Shown here one piece after another: positions 26,706-34,906 of a stretch of DNA of 64,000 bases (its first letter is position 1; each line of letters opens with the position of its first letter). The DNA comes from Paucibacter sediminis (lineage in GTDB: Bacteria > Pseudomonadota > Gammaproteobacteria > Burkholderiales > Burkholderiaceae_C): NCBI RefSeq assembly GCF_030254645.1, contig NZ_CP116346.1:1406001-1470000 (forward strand), given 5' to 3'. The notes under the pieces were generated by a model. It made no database searches and was not told the origin of the DNA. It worked only from the letters and a program-made list of their open reading frames with translations. The position numbers and the translations under genes are program-made.

Positions 26706-28973
26706 ATGGACAGCCTGATACTGATCAGCTCCTGCCTGGACGTGCTGATGGGCGCGGCCATGCTGGTGCTCTGGCGGATCGACCGGCGCTACGTCTATGT
26801 GCGCCTGTGGGGCTGGAGTGCCGTACTGCTGGGCACCGGCCTGGCGCTGGGCGTCGCCCTGGTGCCCGTCGAGATGCAGGGGCCGCGTGCCGACATCCAG
26901 GCCCTGGCCGCATCGCTGGCGGTGACGAGTTCGCTTTATCTGCTGATGGCCGGCGCGCACGCCTACCGAGGCCTGCCCTGGCCACACCGACGCTGGGCCG
27001 CGGCGCTGGGCCTGGCGATGCTGCTGATCGCCGGCCTGTCGCGCGTGCAACTGAGCCATGCGGTGATCGCCGCCGCCATCGTGCTCGCCGTGGGCAACTG
27101 GCTTTGCGCGGGCTGGATCGGCCTCGGGGCCGGCGGCAGCGGCGAGCGCGTGGTGGGCCTGATCCTGCTGGCCTCCGGCACCGTGCACGCGATCGGCCCG
27201 CTGCTGGATCCGCTCAGCCGCTCGCCCATCACCCATGCGCTGGGCCTGCTGGTGCAGACGCTGCTGTGCCTGGGCCTGATCCTGCTCTCGGTGGCGCGCG
27301 CGCACCGCGAGGTGCGCGAACAGGCCGACCGCTTCAGCCGCCTGGCCGAGCATTCGCTGCAGGGCCTGGCGGTGCTGCGCGGCGGTCGGCTGCTCTATGC
27401 CAACCGCGCCGCGCTGGCGATCTTCGGCTATGCCGAGCTGGGCCAGGCGCAGCGCGCCGATCTGCATCGCGAGCTGGTGCCTCCCGATCTGCAGCCGGCG
27501 GCCGAGCAGCGCCATGCCCAGGTGATGGCGCGCGCCGATGCGCGCGTCGAGTGGGAGGGACCGCGGCTCTCGCACGACGGCCGCTCGCTCTATGTGCGCG
27601 GCCTGTCCAGCCAGATCGAATGGGACGGCGCGCCGGCCGAGCTGCAGGCCCTGATCGACGACACCGCGCGCCAGCACGCCATCCAGGCGCTGCGCCGCCA
27701 GGCCCTGCACGACGAGCTCACCGGCCTGCCGAACCGCAATTTCGCCGTCGAGCAGCTGCAGCGCCTGACCGCCCGCAGCGATCCCTTCGCCCTCATCTCG
27801 GCCGATGTGGACCGCTTCCAGCTCATCAACGAGACCCTCGGCCACGAGTTGGGCGACGAGCTGCTGCGCGCGCTGGGCGAGCGCCTGTGCCGCGAGCTGC
27901 CGGCCCAGGCCATGCTGGCGCGCCTGGGCGAGGACCAGTTCATCGTGCTGCTGGAGGGCATGGCCGACGCCGCCGGCGCGCAGCGCGAGGTGGAGCGCAT
28001 GCTGGCGCTGCTGGAGCAGCCCTTCAGCGTCGGGGGTCAGGTCTTGTTCGTGCACCTCTCGGCCGGCGTGGCGCTCTACCCGCAGGATGGCCGCGACGCC
28101 CCCAGCCTGCTGCGCGCCGCCGATTCGGCCATGCACCGCGCCAAGGCCCTGCCGGGCAATTCCTATGTGTTCTTCGACAAGGGCATGAACCGCGCCGCGC
28201 GCGCGCGCCTGCAGGCCGAGCAGGCGCTGGCTCAGGCCATCCAGGCCGGCGAGATCCTGCTGGAGTACCAGCCCAAGTTCCGCGCCGGCACGCGCCGGCT
28301 GTGCGGCTTCGAGGCGCTGGCGCGCTGGCAGCGGCCCGACGGCACGCGCGTCAGCCCGGCCGAGTTCGTGCCCGCGGCCGAGCGCACCGGCCAGATCAAG
28401 GGCCTGGGCGAGCTGATCCTGCAAACCGCCGTCGCCCAGCTGCGCGACTGGCATGCCCGCTATGCGGCCGTGCCCACGGTGGCGGTGAACGTCTCGCCGC
28501 TGCAGTTCGAGGACGCTGACTTCGCGCAACAGGTGCTGCGCATGCTGGACCAGGCCGGCCTGCCGCACGCGGCGATCGAGATCGAGATCACCGAGACCGC
28601 CGCGATCGGCCACCTGGGCCATGTGCTGCCGCAGCTGGAGCGGCTCAAGCGCGCCGGCGTGCTGTGCTCGCTGGACGACTTCGGCACCGGCCAGTCCTCG
28701 CTGACGATGTTGCGCAAGCTGCCCATCAGCACCATGAAGCTGGACCGCAGCATGGTGGAGCCGCTGCCGCGCGCCGACGCCGCGGCGGTGCTGCGCGCCA
28801 CCTGCGCGCTGGGCCATTCGCTGGGGCTGGAGATCGTCGCCGAAGGGGTGGAGACGGAAGACCAGGCGCAGGCCCTGGAGGCGCTGGGCTGCACCCAGCT
28901 GCAGGGCTTCCACCTCGGCCGGCCGCTCAGCGCGGCGGCGGCTGGCGAGCTGCTGGCTCAGGCGCGCAGCTGA
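26706..28973 (+). CDS. Membrane PAS-GGDEF-EAL protein, probable c-di-GMP phosphodiesterase
   Basis: About 755 residues. Seven or so hydrophobic segments fill the first 200 residues and form a membrane sensor. A PAS domain follows (EHSLQGLAVLRGGRLLYANRAAL), then a GGDEF domain and an EAL domain. The cyclase motif is GEDQF (about 408-412) in place of GGDEF, so cyclase activity is unlikely and the domain may bind GTP as an allosteric site. The phosphodiesterase site is intact: EALARW at 536, NVSPLQF, EIEITET, LDDFGTG, MKLDRSMV and AEGVET. Net activity should therefore be c-di-GMP breakdown. The 3' end overlaps the convergent phzF-like gene by 16 bases. Confidence 0.93.
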   Translation: MDSLILISSCLDVLMGAAMLVLWRIDRRYVYVRLWGWSAVLLGTGLALGVALVPVEMQGPRADIQALAASLAVTSSLYLLMAGAHAYRGLPWPHRRWAAALGLAMLLIAGLSRVQLSHAVIAAAIVLAVGNWLCAGWIGLGAGGSGERVVGLILLASGTVHAIGPLLDPLSRSPITHALGLLVQTLLCLGLILLSVARAHREVREQADRFSRLAEHSLQGLAVLRGGRLLYANRAALAIFGYAELGQAQRADLHRELVPPDLQPAAEQRHAQVMARADARVEWEGPRLSHDGRSLYVRGLSSQIEWDGAPAELQALIDDTARQHAIQALRRQALHDELTGLPNRNFAVEQLQRLTARSDPFALISADVDRFQLINETLGHELGDELLRALGERLCRELPAQAMLARLGEDQFIVLLEGMADAAGAQREVERMLALLEQPFSVGGQVLFVHLSAGVALYPQDGRDAPSLLRAADSAMHRAKALPGNSYVFFDKGMNRAARARLQAEQALAQAIQAGEILLEYQPKFRAGTRRLCGFEALARWQRPDGTRVSPAEFVPAAERTGQIKGLGELILQTAVAQLRDWHARYAAVPTVAVNVSPLQFEDADFAQQVLRMLDQAGLPHAAIEIEITETAAIGHLGHVLPQLERLKRAGVLCSLDDFGTGQSSLTMLRKLPISTMKLDRSMVEPLPRADAAAVLRATCALGHSLGLEIVAEGVETEDQAQALEALGCTQLQGFHLGRPLSAAAAGELLAQARS

Positions 28974-29803
28974 CGCGCCGTGCCCGAGACGCGCAGCGAG
29001 GCGCCCGCTTCCCCGCCGATCTCCACCCGCAGGCGCGAGCGCATGCCCATGTCCTCGCCCTGCACGATCTCGATGCTGCCCTCGTGCGGCCAGCCGATGT
29101 CGCGCAAATAGCCGCCCAGGGCGGCGCTGGCGGCGCCGGTGGCCGGGTCTTCCAGCACGCCGCCGATGGCGAAGGCATTGCGCGTGTGGAACAGGCGCGG
29201 TGTCTCGGCCCAACCCAGCAGGATGGTGGTGAGGCCGTGCGCCTGCATCAGGCGCCGCCCCGCCTCCAGCTCGTAATGCATGGCCGCCAGGCGCGCGCGC
29301 CCGCGCAGCATCAGCAGCAGATGGTCGTTGCCGGCATGGGCCAGCGCCGGCGGCAGGCGCGCGTCCAGCTCGTGCGCGGTCAGGCCGAACAAGGCCAGCG
29401 CCTCGGCCAGCAGCGCCGGTGCGGCGGGCGCGCTGCGCGAGGGCGGCGACTGCAGGGCGGCCGCCGTGAGCGCGCCGGCCCGCTGGCCTTCGACGCTGAT
29501 GCGGGCATGGTTGAGCTGCAACTCGTAGCGCGCCGCGCCATGCGCCTGCGCCAGCGCCGCACCCAGCGCGACGGTGGCGTGGCCGCAGAAAGGCACCTCC
29601 GCCGCGGGCGAGAAATAGCGCACCCGCCAATCGCCATCGCCCAGGGGCGCGGCGAAGACGGTTTCCGAATAGCCCAGCGAGGCCGCCAGCGCCTGCATCT
29701 CGGCTGCGGGCGGCAGCGTCGCGCCCAGCAGCACGCCGGCCGGATTGCCGCCCTGCTCGCCGTCTGAAAACGCAGCCCAGTGTTGCACCTGATCCGATCG
29801 CAT
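28958..29803 (-). CDS. PhzF-family isomerase-like protein
   Basis: About 281 residues from the ATG at 29803. The PhzF fold signatures are GGNPAGVLL near residue 20, SLGYSETVF with the catalytic Glu47, YFSPAAEVPFCGHATVALG, and EDPATGAASAALGGYL in the second half. PhzF isomerises a phenazine precursor, but most family members sit outside phenazine clusters and have unknown substrates. No other phenazine gene is present, so only the family is assigned. Confidence 0.9.
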   Translation of the reverse strand: MRSDQVQHWAAFSDGEQGGNPAGVLLGATLPPAAEMQALAASLGYSETVFAAPLGDGDWRVRYFSPAAEVPFCGHATVALGAALAQAHGAARYELQLNHARISVEGQRAGALTAAALQSPPSRSAPAAPALLAEALALFGLTAHELDARLPPALAHAGNDHLLLMLRGRARLAAMHYELEAGRRLMQAHGLTTILLGWAETPRLFHTRNAFAIGGVLEDPATGAASAALGGYLRDIGWPHEGSIEIVQGEDMGMRSRLRVEIGGEAGASLRVSGTARQLRA

Positions 29804-29954
29804 GATGTGAGTTCCCGTTCGCCGGAATGGCCAAGGCCGCCATGGTGCCCAAGGCGGCGCAGGCGCGCCAGCCGCGCGCCATTGCACGCACGGCGCGGCG
29901 GGGCTTCAGCGCGCCTGCCTACAATCCGGCGGCCGGTTCGCTATGAGCCGGCAG

Positions 29955-30098
29955 CGTTCTCAGGGCGGGGCGGAATTCCCCACCGGCGGTATGCATGCCT
30001 TCATGCGAGCCCGCGAGCGCCCGCGGCCGCCAGGCCGCGGGGTCAGCAGATCTGGTGCGATGCCAGGGCCGACGGTCACAGTCCGGATGAAAGAGAAC
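29955..30098 (+). promoter_or_regulatory. FMN riboswitch (RFN element)
   Basis: The classic RFN order is visible. A closing stem is formed by GTTCTC at the start and GAGAAC at the end. Inside are CAGGGCGGGG followed by GAATTCCCCACCGGCGGTA, then a variable stem with AGCCCGCGAGCG, then GGTCAGCAGATCTGGTG, and finally GCCGACGGTCACAGTCCGGATG. It lies about 115 bases before the lumazine synthase gene on the same strand and should lower its expression when FMN is plentiful. Confidence 0.93.
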
Positions 30099-30114
30099 GC
30101 GAGTGCGCGGCGCG

Positions 30115-30156
30115 CGCCGGGCTTGGCTGTGGTCCCACCACAGGCAAGGCCCGGCG
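30115..30156 (+). promoter_or_regulatory. Possible expression-platform hairpin of the FMN riboswitch
   Basis: CGCCGGGCTTGGCTGTGG pairs with CCACAGGCAAGGCCCGGCG after a short loop, giving a long GC-rich stem just after the RFN element. It has no run of Ts after it, so it is not a textbook intrinsic terminator. It could act as a weak or Rho-assisted terminator, or alternate with another fold. Confidence 0.45.
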
Positions 30157-30213
30157 CCGCCGTGCGTTTGCGTGCTTGCCCTGATTCTTGTCACCAAGCT
30201 GTTGGAGCTTCAC

Positions 30214-30702
30214 ATGAATCAGTATTCTTCTTCTCTCACATCCCCCGGCACGCCGCGCATCGCCGTCGTCAGCGCCGGCTGGCACCGCGACATCGTCGGC
30301 CAGGCGCGCCAGGCGCTCAGGGCCGAGCTGCAGGCCCAGGGCCATCCGCCCGATCACGTCGACGAATTCGAGGTGCCCGGCGCCTTCGAGATTCCCCTGC
30401 ATGCGCAGCGCCTGGCACGCTCGGGCCGCTACCGGGCCATCATCGCCTGCGGCCTGGTGGTCGATGGCGGCATCTACCGCCATGAGTTCGTGGCCGGCGC
30501 CGTCATCGACGGCCTGATGCGCGTGCAGCTGGACTGCGATGTGCCGGTGTTCTCCGCGGTGCTGACCCCGCACCACTTCCACGAGCACGAGGAACACCAG
30601 CGCTACTTCGCCGCGCACTTCGTGAAGAAGGGTCAGGAGGTGGCGCAGGCCTGCCTGCAGACGCTGCGCGCGCTGCAGGCCCTGCAGCCGCTCGGCGCCT
30701 GA
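30214..30702 (+). CDS. ribH: 6,7-dimethyl-8-ribityllumazine synthase, RibH2-type
   Basis: About 162 residues from the ATG at 30214 with GGAG upstream. It condenses the ribityl-uracil intermediate with dihydroxybutanone phosphate to form the riboflavin precursor. SAGWHRDIV, FEVPGAFEIPLHAQRLARSGRY, GGIYRHEFVAGAVIDGLM and VLTPHHFHEHEEH match the decameric RibH2 type known from Brucella and Mesorhizobium, not the icosahedral RibH1 type. It is the only gene behind the FMN riboswitch, since the next gene runs the other way. A main rib operon with its own ribH is expected elsewhere in the genome. Confidence 0.92.
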   Translation: MNQYSSSLTSPGTPRIAVVSAGWHRDIVGQARQALRAELQAQGHPPDHVDEFEVPGAFEIPLHAQRLARSGRYRAIIACGLVVDGGIYRHEFVAGAVIDGLMRVQLDCDVPVFSAVLTPHHFHEHEEHQRYFAAHFVKKGQEVAQACLQTLRALQALQPLGA

Positions 30703-30709
30703 GGCTGGC

Positions 30710-31561
30710 TTAGCCCGCCGTTGCCATCACCTCGCCCAGGCGCACCGCGCCGCCCGGCCGCCAGGCCGGGTTGAAGGCGAGCGGCCCCTTGGGGAACAGC
30801 ATCACCACGGTGGAGCCGAGCAGGAAGCGGCCCATCTCCTCGCCCTGGGCGAGGTCGATGCGCTGGTCCTCATAGAACCATTCGCGCAGATGGCCGGGGC
30901 GCGGCGGGTTCACCACGCCATGCCAAGTGGTGGCCATCGAGCCGACGATGGTGGCGCCCACCAGCACCAGCACGAAGGGGCCCTTGGTGCTCTCGAACAC
31001 GCACACCACGCGCTCGTTGCGGGCGAACAGCCCCGGCACGCCGGCGGCGGTGGTCGGGTTCACCGAGAACAGCTCGCCCGGCACATGGATCATGCGCGTG
31101 AGCCGGCCGGCGCAGGGCATGTGGATGCGGTGGTAGTCGCGCGGGCTCAGGTAGAGGTTGGCGAACACCCCGTCCTGGAACTGCGCGGCCAGCCGGGCAT
31201 CGCCCCCCACCAGGGCGGTGGTCGTGAACTGGTGGCCCTTGGCCTGGAAGATCTGTTCGCCCTGGATGGCGCCGAACTGGCTGATCGCGCCGTCCACCGG
31301 GCACACCAGCTCGGCCTGGGCGATGGGCCGCGCACCCAGCTTGAGCGGGCGCGTGAAGAATTCGTTGAAGCTCTCGTAGCTCTCGGGCCTGCTGCGGTCG
31401 GCCTCGGCCATATTCACCTGGTAGCGCGCCACGAAGCGGCGGATCGCCCAGGTGGTGAGGCCGCCCAGCCGGGCACGTGCAAACGCCCCCGCCAGGCGCG
31501 TCAGGGCCTGCTTGGGCAGCAAATACTGGGGCACAACGGCGAGGCGGGTGGCGAGCGTCAT
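30710..31561 (-). CDS. psd: Phosphatidylserine decarboxylase proenzyme
   Basis: About 283 residues from the ATG at 31561. It makes phosphatidylethanolamine at the inner membrane. The family features are in order: YESFNEFFTRPLK, VDGAISQFG with the catalytic Asp, SPRDYHRIHMPCAG with the key His, FSVNPTTAAGVPGLFARNERVV, and the self-cleavage site LGST near the C-terminus. Cleavage before the Ser yields the pyruvoyl alpha chain and the beta chain. It is convergent with ribH, eight bases apart. Confidence 0.96.
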   Translation of the reverse strand: MTLATRLAVVPQYLLPKQALTRLAGAFARARLGGLTTWAIRRFVARYQVNMAEADRSRPESYESFNEFFTRPLKLGARPIAQAELVCPVDGAISQFGAIQGEQIFQAKGHQFTTTALVGGDARLAAQFQDGVFANLYLSPRDYHRIHMPCAGRLTRMIHVPGELFSVNPTTAAGVPGLFARNERVVCVFESTKGPFVLVLVGATIVGSMATTWHGVVNPPRPGHLREWFYEDQRIDLAQGEEMGRFLLGSTVVMLFPKGPLAFNPAWRPGGAVRLGEVMATAG

Positions 31562-31677
31562 GGGGCAAGGGCAGTCGAGGCTGCGGGATTGTAGGGGGGG
31601 CGCTTCAAACAGGGGGATGGACGCGGCGCGCCAGATCACTAGACTGGGCCGGCCCTTCGGTCCACGGGAGTCGCTCC

Positions 31678-32349
31678 ATGATGAAGACCTCGCTCGCCAG
31701 CCTTTCGCTGCTGCTCGGCCTTTGCGCCAGCGCCGGTGCCACGGTGCTCAACTTCGACGGCGCGGCGGGCTGCGCCTCGGACTGGTTCGGGGCCGGGCCG
31801 GGCGCGGACTGCGACCCCGGCTTGGGCGGCCCAGTGCTGCAGGGTTTCGGCGACCAGGCCGGCCTGCACATCGAATACCGCGACCTCAGCACCCCGGACA
31901 ACTGGAGCCTGAGCTGGTGGAAGGACGGCTACAACGACCTACCCGGCGCCCTCTACGCCGGCAGCGACGACGCCGGCTCGCATGCCAGCATCACGCTGCA
32001 AGCCCTGCCCGGCTACCAGGTCAAGCTGAACGGCTTTGCGCTGGGCGCCTATTTGAACAGCAGCTTGGGCACCCAGGTGCATGTGTACGAGATCGGCGGC
32101 GCCCAGACGCTGATGCAGGGCGCGGCGACGGCTGGCGATGCCAATACCAACACGGCGACCACGTTCAGTTTTGCGGCGGGCGCGTCCAGCCAGGGCTGGG
32201 TGATCGAGTGGCAGGATTCGGCCTATAACGTGGGCCTGGGCCGGCTGGACTTCGAGGTCACGGCGGTGCCCGAGCCACAAAGTGCGCTGCTGCTGCTGGC
32301 CGGCCTAGTCGCGGTGGGCGGTTTGGCGCGACAACGCCGCCTGCACTAA
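31678..32349 (+). CDS. PEP-CTERM sorting-domain protein
   Basis: About 223 residues with a signal peptide (ends near SAGATV). The mature part is rich in Gly, Ser and Asn and looks like a beta-sandwich. The C-terminus carries VPEPQSALLLLAGLVAVGGL followed by basic residues, a PEP-CTERM signal that exosortase/EpsH recognises. The protein should therefore be processed and placed at the surface or in the exopolysaccharide matrix. No exosortase gene is in the window. The alternative ATG one codon downstream is equally possible. Confidence 0.88.
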   Translation: MMKTSLASLSLLLGLCASAGATVLNFDGAAGCASDWFGAGPGADCDPGLGGPVLQGFGDQAGLHIEYRDLSTPDNWSLSWWKDGYNDLPGALYAGSDDAGSHASITLQALPGYQVKLNGFALGAYLNSSLGTQVHVYEIGGAQTLMQGAATAGDANTNTATTFSFAAGASSQGWVIEWQDSAYNVGLGRLDFEVTAVPEPQSALLLLAGLVAVGGLARQRRLH

Positions 32350-32415
32350 GCCGCGCAGTGCCCCGGCGCGGCCGGGCGCATTACCATTGCGCCCTTGCCA
32401 CGCCCGCGCCCTGCC

Positions 32416-34011
32416 ATGGACATCTATCTCGACGCCAACGCCACCACGCCCGTGCTGGCACAAGCCCGGCAGGCCGCGCTCGCGGCCATGGCGGAGGATT
32501 TCGGCAACCCCAGCAGCGTGCACAGCACCGGCCTGAAGGCGCGCGCGCTGATGGACGCCACGCGCGCCCGCGCCCGGCGCGTGCTGGGCGTGCAGAGCGG
32601 GCAGCTGCTGTTCGTCAGCGGCGCCACCGAGGGCATCCAGACCGCCGTGCTCTCGGCCCTGCATGCGCTGCGCCAGCGCCGTGCCGCGGGCGAGGCGGTG
32701 GGCGAGCTGCTGCTCTATGGCGCCACCGAACACAAGGCCGTGCCCGAGGCGCTGCGGCATTGGAACGACTTGCTGGGCCTGGGCTGCACGCTGCAGGCCA
32801 TCCCCGTCGGTAGCGACGGCCGCCACGACCTCGACTGGCTGCGCGCCCATGCCGCCCGCGCCGGCCTCGTCTGCACCATGGCCGCCAACAACGAGACCGG
32901 CGTGGTGAGCGATCTGGTGGGCATTGCCGCCGCGCTGGGCGGCCAGACAGGACGCTCGGGCTACTGGATGGTGGACGGCGTGCAGGGCCTGGGCAAGCTG
33001 GACCTGCACCTGCAGGCCCTGGGCATCGACTACGCGCCCTTCTCCGGCCACAAGCTCTATGCGCCCAAGGGCATCGGCCTGCTCTATGTGCGCGAGGGCG
33101 CACCGTTCACGCCGCTGATCGCCGGCGGCGGCCAGGAGGGCAGCCTGCGCTCGGGCACCGAGAACATGTCGGGCATTGCCGCACTGGGCGCGGTGCTGGC
33201 CGCGCTGGAGGATGAGGAGGGCCAGGGCTGCTTTCGCGATGGCGCCACGCTGCAGCGCTTCCGCCTGCGCCTGCTGGAGGCCCTGCGGGCCGCCTTCCCG
33301 GAGCTGGTGCTGAACGCGCCGCTGGAAACCAGCCTGCCCACCACGCTCAACTTTGCCGTGCCAGGCACCCCCTCCAAGCTGCTGCTGGACCTGTTCGACG
33401 CCGCCGATGTGCGCGTCAGCGGCGGCTCGGCCTGCAGCGCCGCCAAGGCCGCGCCCAGCTTCGTGCTGGAGGCCATGGGCCTGCCCGCCTGGCAGACCGC
33501 CGGCGCGATACGCATGTCCTTCGGACCGGTGGTGGACGAGGGCTTCATCGCCGAGGCCTGCGCGCGCATCCGCGCCTGCGGCGAGGCCCTGCGCGTCAGC
33601 CGCGAGGCAGAAGAAGCCGCACCGGTGACGGCCCAGGCCCCCGCCGGCGCCGGCGAGGCCCCGCGCGTGCTCGACCCCAAGGGCTTGAGCGAGCTGCTGG
33701 CCGGCCGGCCCGACACCCTGCTGCTGGACGTGCGCGAGCTCTACGAGCAACGCCTCACCCAGGCGCCGCGCTTCGAGGCCGGCACCCGGGTGCTGGCGAT
33801 GCCGCTGTCGCGCCTGCTCAGCGAGCCGCCCGCGCAATGGGGCCTGCCGCCCGCTTCGGCGCTGGTGTGCTTCTGCCGCAGCGGCAACCGCAGCGCCCAG
33901 GCCGCGCTGGCGCTGGCACGCGCCGGGCATGCTCAGGTCTTTACCCTGGCCGGCGGCCTGGCCCTGTGGCCGCGCCCCGAGCCCAGCTTCGACGCCGCGC
34001 TGTACGTGTAA
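32416..34011 (+). CDS. Cysteine desulfurase fused to a C-terminal rhodanese domain
   Basis: About 531 residues. The first 395 form a NifS/IscS-type PLP enzyme: YLDANATTPV at the start, the PLP-stacking His in ATEHKAV, Lys in FSGHKLYAPKG near residue 212, and the active-site Cys in SGGSACSAAK near 340. After an Ala/Pro linker a rhodanese domain follows (about 415-531: DTLLLDVRELYEQ, then CFCRSGNRS with Cys487). Sulfur taken from cysteine could pass directly from Cys340 to Cys487. The stop overlaps the next gene's ATG by one base (TAATG), and that gene encodes a rhodanese-type tRNA-modifying enzyme, so the two may work together. Confidence 0.9.
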   Translation: MDIYLDANATTPVLAQARQAALAAMAEDFGNPSSVHSTGLKARALMDATRARARRVLGVQSGQLLFVSGATEGIQTAVLSALHALRQRRAAGEAVGELLLYGATEHKAVPEALRHWNDLLGLGCTLQAIPVGSDGRHDLDWLRAHAARAGLVCTMAANNETGVVSDLVGIAAALGGQTGRSGYWMVDGVQGLGKLDLHLQALGIDYAPFSGHKLYAPKGIGLLYVREGAPFTPLIAGGGQEGSLRSGTENMSGIAALGAVLAALEDEEGQGCFRDGATLQRFRLRLLEALRAAFPELVLNAPLETSLPTTLNFAVPGTPSKLLLDLFDAADVRVSGGSACSAAKAAPSFVLEAMGLPAWQTAGAIRMSFGPVVDEGFIAEACARIRACGEALRVSREAEEAAPVTAQAPAGAGEAPRVLDPKGLSELLAGRPDTLLLDVRELYEQRLTQAPRFEAGTRVLAMPLSRLLSEPPAQWGLPPASALVCFCRSGNRSAQAALALARAGHAQVFTLAGGLALWPRPEPSFDAALYV

Positions 34012-34838
34012 TGGATCCCTCGCCCGCGTTCCTGCACAACAGCTTCTACAAGTTCGTGCCCCTGGCGGGGCCCGAGCGCGTGGCCCAGCGCCTGCGCGAG
34101 CTGGGTACGGCCCTGGGCGGCAACATCCTGGTGGCGCCCGAGGGCATCAGCGCGGCGATCAGCGCGCGTCCCGCGGACATGCAGATCTTTGAAGCGGCAC
34201 TGCAAAGCGACCCCGTGTTCGAAGGCGCCTTCGCTCAGGTGCATTTCAAGCACAACCCTTGCGAGCGCTCGCCCTTCACGCTGCTGAAAGTGCATGTGAA
34301 ACCCGAGCTGGTGGCCTTCGGCCTGCCCGGCGTGAGCGGCCTGGCCGATCTGCCCGACAGCCATGTCTCGCCGCAGCAATGGCGCGCGCTGATGCGGCGC
34401 GAGGACGTGGTGCTGATCGACAACCGCAACAGCTTCGAATGGCGGCTGGGCCGCTTCGAGGGCGCGATCGACCCCGGCGTGCGCCATTTCCGCGACTTCC
34501 CGGCCTATGTGCAAGCCCATGCCGACGAGTGGAAGCGGGCCGGCAAGACCGTGGCCATGTACTGCACCGGCGGCATACGCTGCGAAAAGATGGGCGGCTG
34601 GATGCAGCAGGAACTGGGCCTGAAGGTGGCTCAGCTGGACGGCGGCATCCTCAACTACTTCGAGACCATGGCCGACGCCGGCGCCGACTGGCAGGGCGAA
34701 TGCTTTGTGTTCGACAAGCGCATCGCCATCGACACGCAGCTGCATGAAACCGCCACCACCGCCGAGCAGGTGTTCGAGGGTGACCCGGCCGAAGCCTGGC
34801 GGCTGGCGCGGGCGCGGCGATTGGACCCGGCGGGCTGA
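34011..34838 (+). CDS. trhO: Rhodanese-related tRNA uridine 5-hydroxylase TrhO
   Basis: About 275 residues, read from the ATG that overlaps the previous stop. The N-terminal domain (FYKFVPL, GNILVAPEGISAAIS) and a rhodanese domain with VLIDNRNSFEWRLGRFEGA and MYCTGGIRCEKMGGWM are characteristic of TrhO/YceA. The two cysteines of CTGGIRC are strongly conserved in the family. TrhO adds the oxygen-dependent 5-hydroxyl to uridine 34 of certain tRNAs. Its coupling to a desulfurase-rhodanese fusion is notable because the known reaction does not need sulfur donation. Confidence 0.9.
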   Translation: MDPSPAFLHNSFYKFVPLAGPERVAQRLRELGTALGGNILVAPEGISAAISARPADMQIFEAALQSDPVFEGAFAQVHFKHNPCERSPFTLLKVHVKPELVAFGLPGVSGLADLPDSHVSPQQWRALMRREDVVLIDNRNSFEWRLGRFEGAIDPGVRHFRDFPAYVQAHADEWKRAGKTVAMYCTGGIRCEKMGGWMQQELGLKVAQLDGGILNYFETMADAGADWQGECFVFDKRIAIDTQLHETATTAEQVFEGDPAEAWRLARARRLDPAG

Positions 34839-34906
34839 GGATTTGGCGCTGCCCCGATAATCGACGCAGTCTTCCCGCTCAGAGCACCGCAGCCCAAGCT
34901 CCTCCC

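Noticed and set aside
28958-29803. Phenazine biosynthesis locus
   Set aside because: Only a PhzF-family gene is present; no other phenazine gene is nearby and most PhzF relatives are unrelated to phenazines.
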